Assembly (NCBI GenBank): GCA_001972305.1
Contig: BDDD01001496.1
Coordinates: 1 to 64,000, forward strand
DNA length: 64,000 nt
Reading direction: 5' to 3'
Source of the DNA: Cephalotus follicularis
Lineage: Eukaryota; Streptophyta; Magnoliopsida; Oxalidales; Cephalotaceae
Part shown: positions 33,510-46,681 of the stretch, piece by piece
Layout: the number at the start of each line of letters is the position of its first letter
Position numbering within the stretch: position 1 is the stretch's first letter
Made by a program: the position numbers and the translations under genes
Notes under the pieces: model-generated
The model's database searches: none
What the model saw: the letters and a program-made list of their open reading frames with translations, nothing else
What the model was told of the DNA's origin: nothing

Positions 33510-36331
33510 TGTCACGCCCTGAATCGTGGGTTGGGCCCCACGACTCGACACGCGGTAATCCGTACATTTATCATCATTAATCCATAAAAATTTAAAACTT
33601 AATTAAATCATAATAATAATAAACCATTTATTTAATGTGTGGATATACAGACACAATTCGATACATTAAAATTACACTGCTATATCCAGCAGATAAAATA
33701 AATAAATACATGATTTATTCCTTGCGAGTAAAACGCACCGTCGAGGAGGAGGAACTTACTATAACTTTATCCTTGATGCTGTTGTGATGTGCCTCCACTA
33801 CCTGTTCCTGTACCTGGCCCATTCAAGAGAATGGGTCAGCAACCCTGGGGGTTGTGTAGGTTACCACATGTACGGGCACACACCAGAGGAACAACCAATA
33901 AAAGTAGAGGAGAAATAATAATGCATGCATAACATGAAAACAAACCACAATCCATAACATAACATCATCATCCTTTGTCCTCGGACTACTCTACTCAAAT
34001 CATAACTATCAATCACTTTACAGAGGAGTCTAGTCCGGTCATCCTATGGTCTGGTCAATATGTATGGTTCACCTTTAGGCTCACCTGCCCGCGAAATTCT
34101 CCTCTAGGTTCACCTATCGAGCGAAATTTGCCCTTTGCTCACCTGCTCTGGCAGTTCACCCTTTGGATCATCAGCTTTGGCGGAATTCACCTTTAGGTTC
34201 ACCATTAGGCGGATTCGCCCGAGGATCACCTGCCTCGCGGTAATCACCCCTTGGGTTCACCTTCTTGGCGGAGTTCTCCCCATTTGGGCTCATCTGCTAG
34301 GGATCATCCCCATTCTTTCTTTACTATTCCTATTCCATTGATCATATTTATTTCCTTTCCTTTAATATTTGCATTCCATTCCTTAATCTTGACCAGGGCA
34401 TAAAGGAGTGCATGGTGCCTTCCCATGCATAAGGCCACGTCCATATTGCTTGCATGGCACATGCAGAGCCATTCATCACATAACACCTACCCGGGATGCA
34501 TACATATACATAAACAATTACCTTTTCCTTCCGCGGGCGCATGCATATAATTATCCATCAAATGACATTAGCCAGGGGACACTTACAGACTCAAATTCCA
34601 TTTCTCTTCCTCGTGGGTGCATGCAGGGAACAACGCCAGGGTTGTATTTCATTACCTTACGCATGCCAGGGACGCCTATGTATTCATGTACCATTTCCTT
34701 CTTCATGAACGCGTACTAGGAGTGCACACCAGAGGACGACATACACATGGGTGTATGCATGGCTCACGGCAGGGAAGGCTCCAGTGTCATGGTGACCACG
34801 GTGCACTGCTTGGGGCTTCCTTGGATGCATGGGAGAGAGGAACCAGGGAGCGTGCATGGCAGGGGAGAGCTATGGATGGCTCCCCTGGCGCCTGGCTTGG
34901 CACCCCCGGGGTATGGCTCCCCAGGCGTCACCACCTCGGGCACCTGTCTTCTCAGGCGTCATCTCCCTCGGCACCTCTGGTATGGCTGCTCCGCACCCCT
35001 GGCATCGTCACTTTGTATACATGGCAGAGGAGAGCCATGAAGGCTCCTTGGGCGCATGTGGTCACTGTGCATAGTACCCTTGGCGTTGGCACCCTCGGCC
35101 ACGGCTCCTCTGGCACCTCACCATCTCTGGCATGCAACAATGGCATCTCGGCATGTCTCCCCGGGCATGGGCAGTGGAGCCCGGCCATGGTAGGGGAGCT
35201 CGGGTCTATCACCTCAGGCGTTGGTAGAGGAGCTCGGGCATGCAGGTGGAGCTTGGCGTCACACCCCTGGTAGTACATCTCCTCTGGCACTTCATCTCCT
35301 CGGCACCCCTGGCATCATGGTAGCTCGGCAGTTGGTTCTCGGCGTGCACTGGAGGGGAGCTTGGGCCCCTTGTGTCCTTGGCATCTTGGCTTCTCGGGCG
35401 CTTCTATCCCTGGCTCTCGGCGTGCACAGGTTGCACGCCGTGGCATGCAATGCGGATGCCAATGGAGATCATAGTAGCACCTTCACCAAAGAGAGCCTAG
35501 CACATGAAATAACGTGCACGGCTACAAGGACATATAGCATAGGGGCAATTAGCTCCACTAGCCAAGACGCGTAAGACGTGTCTCTAGGTTGTCCAAGAAT
35601 CAATTATATACAATCTATTGCACACAAATACACTACTATACAGACCATAAAATCACATACAACATGCATAACAGGCAACAACAAATAAAACACACATAGC
35701 ACACAAACACACACAAGCTGGTAGGCACTCGGATATGGAGCAACCTACTTGAGGTAAAGGTTGAAAACGGAGATTGTTTCCTCCTACTAATTTCTGGATT
35801 TCCCTTTGACCTGGGGTCAGCTACACACCTTTAGCCTTGCTTATTTCTCCTTCCTTGCTCCATCTTTGCTCCCAGGAAATGGGTTTATATAAGAGAATGT
35901 GCAGGGGACATGGGGGCCTCCTTGAACAACACCTCTCTTGTCTTCCACCTCCCACACTCTCATTCTCCCGATTTCTCTGGAACAAAATGTGCAAGATAAA
36001 GCCAAAAGTGTGTCCCATGGCTACCAACAGCCTTTTATATACATGTGAGGAATAGTCTAGAACTTCCTAGACACTCTTCAGCAAATGCAGGCCATGCCAA
36101 GGCTTGGGCCAGCCTCTCCCCTTGGGCCCAAATTACACTTTCCATAATAAGGCACAAAAATCCAATTACTACATTAAATTCAGCCCAAGGAGAGCAACAC
36201 AAACTCTTTAGCCCAAAGTCATAAATTATATTCCATTAAAGCCCAAATAAAATTCGGGCCTAGTCCAAAAAGGTGGAAAAAATAATTACAAAACCCATTA
36301 AAAATACTTTATAATATTTAGGGCTCTTACA
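33510..36331 (-). repeat. 2.8-kb chromovirus-like solo LTR
   Basis: It is bounded by TGTCACGCCC at 33510 and GGGCTCTTACA ending at 36331, with perfect TSD TATAG at 33505-33509 and 36332-36336. Long LTRs with TGTAA(C/G)..CC...GTGACA ends are typical of Ty3/gypsy chromoviruses of the Del/Tekay type. The promoter is on the minus strand (TATATAAAAGG near 36030-36045), about 300 bp inside the right end. No internal region is present. The interior has imperfect repeats near 34050-34300 ('ggttcacctg...cggaattc', about 35 bp) and a GC-rich part near 34690-35460. Open frames there overlap in several registers and are not genes. Confidence 0.88.
34050..34300. repeat. Imperfect short repeats inside the 2.8-kb LTR
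   Basis: About seven units of 30-37 bp follow the pattern 'ggttcacct(g/t)c...gg(c/a)g(g/a)aattc(a/t)cc.ttt'. They are too diverged for a recent expansion. Confidence 0.6.
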
Positions 36332-36887
36332 TATAGAGTCATTTTCAATTTGATGCAAAAGTTTTATTTTGTCTCAATTAACTTCATAACATATGAACTA
36401 ACTAATTTAATGCAAATTTTCAGGTATCTTGATACTTAATGAAAATTATCAAAACAACGTACGTAGTTTTGATCTTAGTGCGATAAAGTAACATTGCTTA
36501 GCCATTTTTTGGTCTCCACAAATTTCACCAAGTGGGGGGTTGATACAACAACACTCAATACGTCAAGGCTTGGCCTACCCATAATCATGTTGTACACTGA
36601 AAGGAGTTTAACAAGCAAATGATTTACCATTATCGTTGATTGGTGAGGTGCAATCCCCGTTGTGATTGATAACTTGACTAATCCTTCATCTTGTATATAG
36701 TCTCTCCCAAAAACCCATAGAGAGGAGAGTCTAAAGGCTTCAACAGATCTTTGCCTAGCTTAATCTTCTCCAAGACATCATACTACAATATTTCGGTTGA
36801 GCGCTCATTATCAACAAGACCTTTTTTAACCTCATAATTTGTGAAAGCAAGGATGCTCACAACTGCATCATCATGGAGGGTCGTGAC

Positions 36888-37370
36888 TAGGGGTGAAAAT
36901 TCGATAAAAATAAAAAAAAAATTCGGTTTCGGTTAACCAAAAAAAATTTCAGTTTTCTTTTTTCAAAAACCGAAACCGATCCGAAATTTTTGAAAAAATC
37001 GAAATAAATTCGGTTAATACCGAAAAAACCGAACTTACATTTAATTTTGTTTTACAAACATGAAACCCATATTAGAATACATGTTTTCATAATGTATATG
37101 AAATTAAATATATTGAACATATTTTAATATAATATATTAAAATAGCTTATTACAATTTCAAAGGTGAATATATGATATATCAATAGGCAAGAATAAAAAA
37201 ATTTAATAAAATTCGGTATTTCTGTTTTTTCGGTTAGCTGAAATTTTATATATTAAAAACCTGAACCGAAACCGAATTTGATGTAAAATCGAACTGAAAA
37301 AACCGAAATAATTGTGACCGAATTTTATTTTGGTTTCGTTTTTTTTTTCATTTATAAACTTTCACCCCTA
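36888..37370. mobile_element. hAT-type MITE
   Basis: It is 483 bp, with terminal inverted repeats TAGGGGTGAAA. The inside is made of 'attcggtttcggtt' and its complement, as in a known class of plant hAT MITEs. The 8-bp flanks GTCGTGAC (36880-36887) and GTCCTAAT (37371-37378) match at five positions, a worn hAT-size TSD. It sits inside the protease part of remnant M. Confidence 0.82.
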
Positions 37371-37506
37371 GTCCTAATGCCATCAAGGTAGGCATCTGAA
37401 AAAGAGATAACCATGTCCGTCTTTTGTTTCTTGTTTGGGCAAAGACAGTTGATCTTGGCGGGTATAGGCCTTTTGAGAGGCCGTGGTAGCATCCCATGCA
37501 ACAAAT

Positions 37507-37620
<114 letters not shown>

Positions 37621-39373
37621 GAGATTGTTTGAATACATCTTGCTTTTGTCTCTGCACATCTTTCTCTTTCCTCTTGCTCAAGTCGATCAATCTTTCTCTT
37701 TCCTCTTGCTCAAGTTGATGCTTTTATCAATCTCTTTTCAAGTTGACATGGTCTCTTTCCATCAACGAGGCATATATTTTTTTTGTGGCAATGCATAATG
37801 TTCAAATTGTTCATGAACTATTGTCCCAATTGACTGAAGGATGTAATCGATCTCGGCTTGAGCTTTGATTACTATGCTCATACTTTTTTCTTCACAGTAG
37901 CTAGGAAGGATCCAAACATAATCTCATACGGGACCTTATATAGAAATATCATCAATTTAAAGATTTCAATGTGATCGACCGAATCTGTGCTACCATCATA
38001 TGGCTCGATGGTTGGAACCTTGAAATCTTTTAGAAGGGGAGCCGTTTAAATTTCCTTGGTAAAGGGTGGATCGTTGTCGAGTTGATACTCGTCCTTTTTA
38101 TCTCTCATCAATCCATCAAGCTTATTGGTCATCTCATCAATCTGATGATGGACTTTTGTGGTTTTTGATCCACGAGTTCTTGATTAGACTGAATGAGGAC
38201 TAGACTGATCTGTTTCATGAGGGCTAGAAACAGAACTGGAAAGGTTATCCCTTTTGTCTTCCTTTTGGGATCCAGACTCTTGAGGGTGCAATTCTTTTTT
38301 CCTTTTGGAGGTTTCCACCAACTTCCATACCTAGGCAGTGAGGGTGCGAGTTATGCCCTCTACTCATTACCCATCACTCTTTACCCTTTAGGGGTGAAAA
38401 CCTTCATGACCTGAGTGGGTTTGGAGCAAGCTGTTAATGACCTACTTACCTTTCTTGTGGACTAGCTAACCCTTGTTCTATTGGTTTTGTGGTTGCTACA
38501 AGGACGATTTCTTTAGACGTGATACATCTTCAAACGTAATGAAAATAGAGTGGAGACATGAGTTCTTTTTTACAGTATCTAATTCTGTAACAGTCGCAAG
38601 GAGGGAGACTAGGATTCGACGTCATATGAGTGAGCAGGAGAACACCTCTGATGTAACACCCTAAACCAATCCCTTGTTGCTTTAGCATGTTTATTGCATG
38701 CATGGCACGATAGTTACGAATATTACGGAATCGATTGTGCATATGGAATGTATGGCATGAGAGTATTTCAATACTATATGGATGTACAGTATGTCTGTTT
38801 ACAGTATTTTTATGCTCGGGGATAGAGTTAAAGACAAAGCTATAAATAGATAACTCAAACACTTTTTCTCACAATTACATTTCCCTTTCTCTCTCTAAAA
38901 CTCGTTTCTCTCACTTCTCTCTACAAAACTCACCCAAATTGATTGTATGACATTGGGAATTGAAGGGGAAGGGTAGTACATCGATAGTAGACTTGATCAG
39001 TACAAGATTGGAGCTTCACAAGCCAAGAACTTTAGTTCTTTCTCCAATTTCTGATCTAGAGACCCAGAACAAGCTCCAATATTAGGTAGAAACCTTTTCT
39101 ACCTAAATATGCTATGATTAACACATGTATGCACATATATGAATTGATTGCATGGATTGAAATTGATTGAATTTGATGTTATAGAAAGTTAGGGTTTATT
39201 ATGGAAAATGGGGGTTTTAGACCTAAAATGAAAATGAATAGATTAAATTGATCGAAATAAGTTTTTATGACATATAAATGGTTAATAGAAGTAGTACGGA
39301 ACTAGGATTGAATTGGTTTTAAGGAAAAAAATTGGATTTGCAATGATTGAATTGAAAACCCTAACTTTTACAA

Positions 39374-39612
39374 GTCTAAGCATCGGCGGTCACGCTCAAA
39401 ACGTCACCGCTTAGACTGTTTTAGAAAATGGAATTGTTTACAAACCGAAGGCACTTTGTCTTTCTGGCGGTGCTTTGTCTAAGCGTCGCCGCTTAGCCTA
39501 TCCCATGAAAATTATTTCAACACTGTCTCAAAGTGTGGATGCTTGGGGTCTAACTGACGACGCTTAAGTGCTAAGCATCGCCGCTTAACCTCAAGGCGTC
39601 GCCGTTTTGTCC
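39374..39612. repeat. Palindromic GTCG(A/C)CGC motif cluster in unit D
   Basis: At least five sites, among them 'aacgtcaccgcttag', 'aagcgtcgccgcttag', 'aagcatcgccgcttaa' and 'aaggcgtcgccgtttt'. Most are imperfect palindromes of 14-16 bp separated by 15-60 bp of unrelated sequence. Confidence 0.8.
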
Positions 39613-40673
39613 AGTAGTTTTTTCGTAAATATTTTCAAAGCATGTTTCTCAAAGGTTTTTCTTCTATAACCTTTTCTAGGCCCGAGTATGGTATAGACTG
39701 GGATTTTTACCTAGTTTTTCATGATGACAAGGTAAGGAAAATGGTAGAGTACAGTCTACAGATGTGTTCACCGTTGAGTGAACTGTAACTCCTAGTTAGG
39801 TACATGGCGTCGATTTACCATTGACATGAGCCCTCTACCAGGGTTACACAGGGTATGTGATTGGTTGATCTTTTGTTGGTCTACCAATGGGTAACCAATT
39901 CTAGTCGAGTTCCTATCGGACTACCGATCGACAACTAAATGTGTAAGCCCCTGATTCTAGATGTACGAAATTGTATGTATTTATATATGGTATTGTACAA
40001 TATTGTATTGATGGATGATATGGATTGTATATAATATATAGTATTTTTCCCTCTTATGACTGTTTGCGGGTAGTAGGGGTTCAATTGAACCTGATCGTAG
40101 CTTTTGAGATTTTTGCCTAAAGGAGATTATATCTATATATAGGCGGTTCAGCTCTTTCATTCTCATTTTCATTTCTTGTTCCAATTCTAGAGAGAGTGTG
40201 AGTTAGAGAGAGAAGGTTGGCGAAATTGATCAAGGAATGAGTCTTTGGGATCGTGGCAGAGTGTAGAACCTGAAGCGAGAAACAGAATGAGGATTCAAGC
40301 AGCTTATTCTTCGTTCTCAATCATTTTGAGGTAGGTTCTACGTATATGTTTTAGATCTATGCTTTTTAAATGGATTGAATGGATTTTATGTTTATGGATA
40401 GCTGTATACATGCTAGATGAATGGATTAGGGCATTTGTTATGGTTTAAAATGGATTGAAATGGGAATCAGAGAGAGAATTGAGAGTTTAGGTTTACAGGC
40501 CTAATCTCTTTTCTCTCTAGATTCATGGGTTATGGGTACATATCTGAAGGGTTAAAGTTATTTTTATGTTACAATCGACCATAGGGGCATATAGCTGCCA
40601 TTGGATCGAATTTAAACTGATTTAAATGGTTTTAAAATGGATTTTACAGACTGTTTGACTAACCGCCTGCTAC

Positions 40674-40910
40674 TGTCAAAACGTCGACGCTTTGGCTATA
40701 GAAGTCGACGCATTGATAGTACGAACCGTCAACGTTTTCGATTAAAGTGTCGACGCTTTATGTGTTGCAAAACGGATGACACTTAGTGCACGTGTCGACG
40801 CTTAAGGCACAACGCTTTAACCGTCGATGCCTAGCACGAAGGCATTGACGCTTAGACGCTAACCGTCGACGCTTTGTACGAAGCAGTCTACGCTTAGCGC
40901 CCTGCTTCAG
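40674..40910. repeat. Palindromic GTCGACGC motif cluster in LTR E
   Basis: About nine sites in 235 bp, for example 'aaaacgtcgacgctttg', 'agtgtcgacgcttta', 'cgtgtcgacgcttaa', 'accgtcgacgctttg', spaced about 20-35 bp. Confidence 0.85.
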
Positions 40911-41557
40911 CCAAATCACACTGTTTTCAACCCCAAATGGTTTTCTCTACAAATGGATTCCATAGGAAGCCTTCCTAAGGCATTGTAGCCTATGTGAATC
41001 CTCTTTTAACTCTTTTACTATTCAAATCAACTTTTAAAGTGATTCTTTAAAGAAAAGTTTCAACAAAAGAGTTTTATTCAAATGGTTTTCAATAAATGGT
41101 TAGGATAGCTCAATTGGGACATTTGGATGTGAATATCCTAGTTGGACTTCCTCTCCATTGTTTTACAACTCTGATAGGGACAAAGAAAATGGTTATGGAA
41201 AATGGTTTAAAAATGGTTTTGACGGATGGATCCTATGTGATCCTTTATGGTTAGGTCCCTATCTTTTAAATGGAAATATGATTATGGGTTACCGGTATGG
41301 CACAGCTATGATTGATGATTTGTTATGGTTGAGACTTAACGAGATAACCCACTCATAATATTCATTTCCGTCATGAAAAGTATGGGTATGTAACCACATC
41401 ATCGAGAGAAACATCCTTTTTTGGGTGGACCTATGGGGACCACCGCATTGTGGATGATTATCGTTGTTCATAAGGGAACATATTATCATATCGTATCATA
41501 TGATCGATGTGGTTAGCGTTATCTCGCCCCCACTCGGCTACGACCCCGAAAGGGTAG

Positions 41558-43165
41558 TGAAAGTACTACATGAATTGTAGTATATATGAACTTTTGAACT
41601 TTTTCTGATTATGTTAGTAATATTAAACTAGATGAACAATTCTAATATAATAGAGACAAACTAACAGGGAATAAAATATGCAGTGAATAAATAAATAAAG
41701 TGAAAGGGTAAGAAGATTGCAAACACGATTTATAGTGGTTAGGCCAATCTCTTACCTACGTCCACTTTCTCAAGACCTCTTGAGATTCCACTAGTATTCC
41801 ACCCGAATACAATCTCTGAATATCTTTACCAGGGGCTATTCGGTGCCCATTTACAGTTTTCTGTGACTGACCTCAATCACCTAGGGTTCACTCCCCTGTT
41901 TACATTCAAGGAAATATAATGGTTGTTTTGTTTTTGTATAACCTCTATTAGGTTGGATTTAGACTTAGTACTGCTCAGAGGAATCCTTACAAAAAGGTAG
42001 ATAAAAATAAGCTCAAAATGGTAGAGAATACTGATATGAAGAACTATGATAGATTTTCTTGATTACTTGTTGTTCTTCTTTTTGCTGTTATGATTCTCTC
42101 TCTCTCTCTCTCTTTTTTTATTTGAACCAAGTCTACTTTATATATGCTCTCTGAAGAATATGTCTGTTTGTTGAGAAATAGAGCCGTTGTAGATATTGGG
42201 CAGTGTAGCATTAAAAACGACGTTGAAAAAGTAGCTAGTTATATCGCAGAAAGCGTCTACGGATTCCTTATAAGAGTCGTTGCCTATATGACCATTATGA
42301 GTTAAATTTAAAACTTGCCTGCTTAATTGCTGATGCTTTAACTTTGATGTCGACGCTTTACCATAAAGCGTTGGTGGTATGATGAAAGCGTCGCCGCTTG
42401 TATAGCACTCAACTCTGGCGCTTTAGTTAAAGCGTTGCAGCTTGTAGTTAAGCTTCGACAATTTGGTTAAAGTGTCGCCGCTTGTACTGCACTCAACTCT
42501 GTTTTTTCATGACTTTTGATTCTTTTTGCACCGTAAGTCAGTTTGTAGTTCGCATACTTAAGTCGGGATGTGAAATCTGTTCAAGCTTTCTTTAGTCTCA
42601 TGCTAGTTCCTTAGATAATTTCCCAAAGCTTTCTCAGGTCGGCTTTCCAGTTATTATTCATAACCCAGTTCTTGTTCTTCATCTTTTTCCTCTAGTCTGC
42701 CTTTGCCTACTTGAGGTTTTTCCAAGCATTGTGAATTCATGGTCTGATTTCTTCTAGCTGAGTATTGTTCAATTGTTTAGCTTCCCTGGATTGTCTCTCT
42801 TTTCTGGTTTGTCTTTCTTCTTCATTTCTCTGATTCGCACAAAGCACTGATGCTTGTGTCAAAGCGCTGGCGCTTTACTTAAGGCGTTGGCACTTTAAGT
42901 CTTTGAAGTGTTGACGCTTGCGTTTAAGTGTCGATGCTTTGTATGTATAAGCGTTGGTGCCTGTATTGAAGCATTGGCACTTTCATCCTTTAAGTGAAGC
43001 CGTTTTGTATAAGGCGGTGCCGCTTTATTTCTCAGAACACTGACTTAGTGATTTGTTTTGGTCATCTTTCTCAACTTGCAACTTTCTCAAATTTGCACAT
43101 AAAGTAAAATGATTAGATACAAATATGTCATCATCAAAACTAGTATTGAGACATAAAAGTCAATA
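41558..43165 (-). repeat. LTR F: solo LTR nested in E, minus strand (copia Sirevirus-like, tentative)
   Basis: It runs from TGAAAGTACT at 41558 to the end at 43165, with perfect TSD GGTAG at 41553-41557 and 43166-43170. On the minus strand it starts TATTGACTTTTATG, has 'gttttgatgatgaca' near the start, and contains 'gtggacgtaggtaag' and 'ggcctaaccactataaa' near the end, shared with the LTR at 47534-48838. Such text is usual in plant Sirevirus LTRs as far as I recall; the family call is tentative. Confidence 0.8.
42330..43030. repeat. Palindromic motif clusters in LTR F
   Basis: Two groups (42330-42500 and 42840-43030) of sites such as 'gatgtcgacgcttta', 'aaagcgtcgccgcttg' and 'aagcgttggtgcc', spaced 20-40 bp. 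Confidence 0.8.
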
Positions 43166-44544
43166 GGTAGGTAGTCGGTGGCAGTACTATATCGGGTCGG
43201 AGGGGCAGATTAGTACTCAGACCTTATGGATTGTTTGCCCTTGGATGATTATGGATTGTTCTATGGAGTGTTTGCAGGCCTATGGGCTTTGATGTGATTA
43301 GGACTAGCCAAGTATACCTCCGCTTAGGGACGGTTTCTATACTGACGCTGTCCACAATTGGCATTCATTCATTTCACATATCATGCATATAGATATATAT
43401 CTATAACTGCTGCATTTCATAGCATATAGTATAGCCTACACAACCATGGATTGCTGACCCATTCTCCTAATGGGTCAGGTACAGGTGATGCATCGACGTG
43501 AGGTAGATCGAGGCGGATCGGATTTCCAAGGCAGATCTTGGTCAGCGACTCAGATTGTTGTCATATATCTCATGTGAGAGTAGGCATGTATAAGAATTAT
43601 GGTATCGACCTACCTTGTATAACAAGGGCTTGATGTATAGCAGACATTTTGTATTTAAGCTATTGACCTGCCGGATTGTGGCAGCGCTTAAGATATATAT
43701 GTTTGATGTTATGGTTATGTTTGGGTTCATCTATTGAATGATTTTCTTCCGCATAAATATTGTACATTAAAGTTTTAATTTCTAGCGTATTGTTGGAGTA
43801 TGATGCAACGCATGTGATGGATCGTATGGATGGACCTACCACGTGTCGAGCCTTGGGGTCTTCCTTGGGGTTCGAGGCGTGACAAGATGTTTAATCCTAG
43901 AGCGTGTGCGCCTTTGGGGGGGTTTAGACACATGTATGATATGGTATGGATGTTAGTGACTGGTTGAGCACTTACTGGTCTATCGGTGGGCAACTGGGTC
44001 CAGTGAGCTCTTATCGGTTTACTGTTAGGCACTAGAAGTCTAGACTCTAGCACGTGCAACCTTTAGGTGGAAGTTTTAGACTCACTATTACAAATGATAT
44101 GATTTCATGATACGATATTAAGGATGGACGGATGTATGGATCTGTAACTAGTTAAGCTTCTATAGGTCTACCTATGGATGACTAGTTCTAGTGAGCTCTT
44201 ATCGGTTTACCAGTAGACACTAGATGTTCATACCCTTGAGCTTCGGCCAGGTTGGACTTACAGATCACGGTATGTTTAGATTAACTACTTATATATATAA
44301 ACTGGTTTCATATATATATATATATATATGGATTGTTAACTACAATTGTACATGCATTATCGCCATGACATGCATTAATATCTGCAATACCTGTACATAT
44401 CATCAGCATAGGGGTTGTGTTTCTACGGAGGCCTTTGGGCTGACCAATCCTTCGGGATGAGCCATCTATATTTTTTTAGGGACAGATAAAGCCGGAGCTA
44501 GTGGTAGTGGACATGGACATGAGTATTAGTGACAGCTTGGATGG

Positions 44545-45190
44545 AAAATATCTTTACAGTTTTAGAGAGTACGAATGAGCAGAAGCTATCCTTAGCAGTT
44601 TACATGCTTCAAGGAGAAGCGGAACACTAGTGAACTATGGTACATGCTTCATGGGACTTGAATGAGACAGAGAGGCATTGGCTTACTGGTTAAGTCTGAT
44701 TAGGGGTTATAGATGATTGAATGGACATGCATGACTTATGTGTTTACATTTGTCGATGCTTATGATATGGATATATGTGCGTTGATTAACAGTGGCCTAT
44801 TATATAAGATAGTGACATGGAAAATAGCGGAAGAAGAGGTCGACGAGGAAGGAGAAGTGCATGGAGATATGGTTTGCCAGTTGAGAGTGAATAAGTTCAT
44901 GAGAATCAAGTGTCGATTTTTGATGAAAATTCTCCACCTTCTGGAGATGACCACATTACTTGGAGAGATATGTGTGTAGCTATGGCACGAGTTACTGAAC
45001 AATTATTGAGAAGAAATGCAAGAGAGAAACGTCGTCAAGGGGGTGATGGTGCATTGTCAAAGTTTATGAAGTTACATCCTCCAGCTTTCAAAGGAGAGAT
45101 GGATCTGATAGTAGCTGAACAGTTGCTCCTCCATATGGAAAAGACGATATGTATGATTTTGTTTTGTATGGTATTATGTATATGAAAGGT
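44545..45190 (+). pseudogene. gag-like fragments inside unit D
   Basis: Around 44545-44640 one frame resembles the gag segment 'KLSLAVYMLQGEAEH'. Around 44910-45150 a frame gives DENSPPSGDDHITWRDMC, then FMKLHPPAFKGEMD, LLLHMEKT. Both match element G gag (50870-51290), where they lie in the opposite order. Broken. Confidence 0.6.
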
Positions 45191-45890
45191 TTATGAATGG
45201 TTAGATGTTTAGGATGTTTTGAATGGATACGCACATGTTCGTAAATTTTTTAATAGTACGGGCTTTGGTAATATAGAATAGACTTACTAGTACCTGACAT
45301 AAGCAATTGAATGGATTTGGGTGACCTCACTGACCCCTTACGAGTACGGGATGTCACATCTGACCACCAAAGTGGTCTTCGTGCTTATTGTTTTAAGGGT
45401 TCTGGTTATTCTACTGAGTAGTCTTACTCACATTTTGATTCGCATAGATAAAGCCAATCCATTGCTGCGAAAATCCGAAGAGCTTGAGCAATTGTTAATT
45501 TCGAAGACCTACACCAAGGCAATAAGATCGTAAAAGAGTCTAAAGTGATAGTTGAGGTGGACTCTCCGATGTCTGAGTCATATTAAGAAGAACAAGAGCT
45601 TTTCGTAAGGGAATGATAGAGAGTTTGAGTATTAGTGAGTAAATATTCAAACCTGAAGCGTCCCCATTTATTTATAGTGATAGATAGTGGTGTTCAATAA
45701 GGTTTAGGATACCTCAGTCCTCAGAGTCCTATCGAGACTTGTACCAACTATTTCGATTGTGATCAGATTAGATATCCGATTTTAATCAGGTTTTGGATCA
45801 CTTCAGGGGACTACTCTTTCATCTAAGTGCCACGTGTCACCACCTTAATTGATGACCTAATGTTACCTCATCACATACCATCTTAATTTT

Positions 45891-46681
45891 TTCTTTATTT
45901 TATCTACTGACAAAAAATTTAATAGTATATTTAAATGTGGTGTTTTTGTTGTTTTAATGTTAATTTTGTAAAACTCTTGCTTATGGTCTTTTATTGAATC
46001 ATGTTTCTTAAATAGATTTGTTCAAAATTTCATTCACTACTCTTCTAGCAAATGTTTTAGAGAATTTGGACTTTCCTCCTATTTATCATGTTGAAATAGA
46101 AGATGATAATCTCCTTAGGGTCAATGTTGAGATTATTATGCCTTCTATTATTGTGAAAGCTTATGCTTGCCTATGTGATTATGTAATTGATCTAAGGAAT
46201 CCACATATCGAAATGTAATTTCTCAGTTGAAAAAAAATTAAAATTAAAAGTTTTAGATGTGAACTTTGAGGATTACCAATACTTCAAGTATTTGTACCAA
46301 CGCAAGGATGAAAAGAACACAAATTTGTTGTTTAAGTGTGGTAATTTATAAATGCAAGTCCATTTGATTAAATATATGAAAGAGTTTGTGGAATGAGATC
46401 TTTCGAAATTAAACAAGGAGAATAAGATGACACTTAAAGAAATTCAGCGTCTTAAAAAGATCATGAGTGAATCCCGATATTGGATCTTCTCTTGAGAGAC
46501 GATAAAGTTAATTCTCTCTTGTTTGGATTTGTAGTTGCATGTCATGTTTCTCCTTGTAGTTAGTCCCAATTGTTGCATTGTTCACTTAGCAAAGATAGTA
46601 GATTATCTTTGTAAATAGTCATAGTTGTGCTTCTTTGTAACTAGTCACATTCGGGGTGTCTATTGACTTTCAAGTTGTATT
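45891..46681. other. Spacer with an unrecognised short open frame
   Basis: A 66-codon frame at 46018-46218 (LLANVLENLDFPPIYHVEIEDD and so on) resembles no family I can name. Nearby coding-like text to about 46470 is interrupted. It could be a decayed exon or chance. Confidence 0.25.

Larger units (their letters stand above)
39942..43884 (+). repeat. LTR E: chromovirus-like solo LTR nested in D
   Basis: It is bounded by TGTAAGCCCC at 39942 and GAGGCGTGACA ending at 43884. Flanks AAATG (39937-39941) and AGATG (43885-43889) form a TSD with one mismatch. TATA-like TATATATAGG lies near 40133. Without the nested LTR F it is about 2.33 kb. Confidence 0.83.
38652..45358 (+). mobile_element. Unit D: chromovirus-like LTR unit with rearranged gag pieces
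   Basis: It is bounded by TGTAACACCC at 38652 and GGGATGTCACA ending at 45358, with perfect TSD TCTGA at 38647-38651 and 45359-45363. A TATA box (CTATAAATAG) lies near 38840. After removal of nested LTR E its length is about 2.76 kb, LTR-sized. Yet its right part holds two gag-like stretches, and I find no second LTR. It is broken. It may be a recombinant or a collapsed short element. Confidence 0.8.

Noticed and set aside
34617-35273. Long open frame (218 codons) on the plus strand
   Set aside because: It lies inside the 2.8-kb solo LTR, in GC-rich repetitive sequence where several frames on both strands are open together. No domain is visible.
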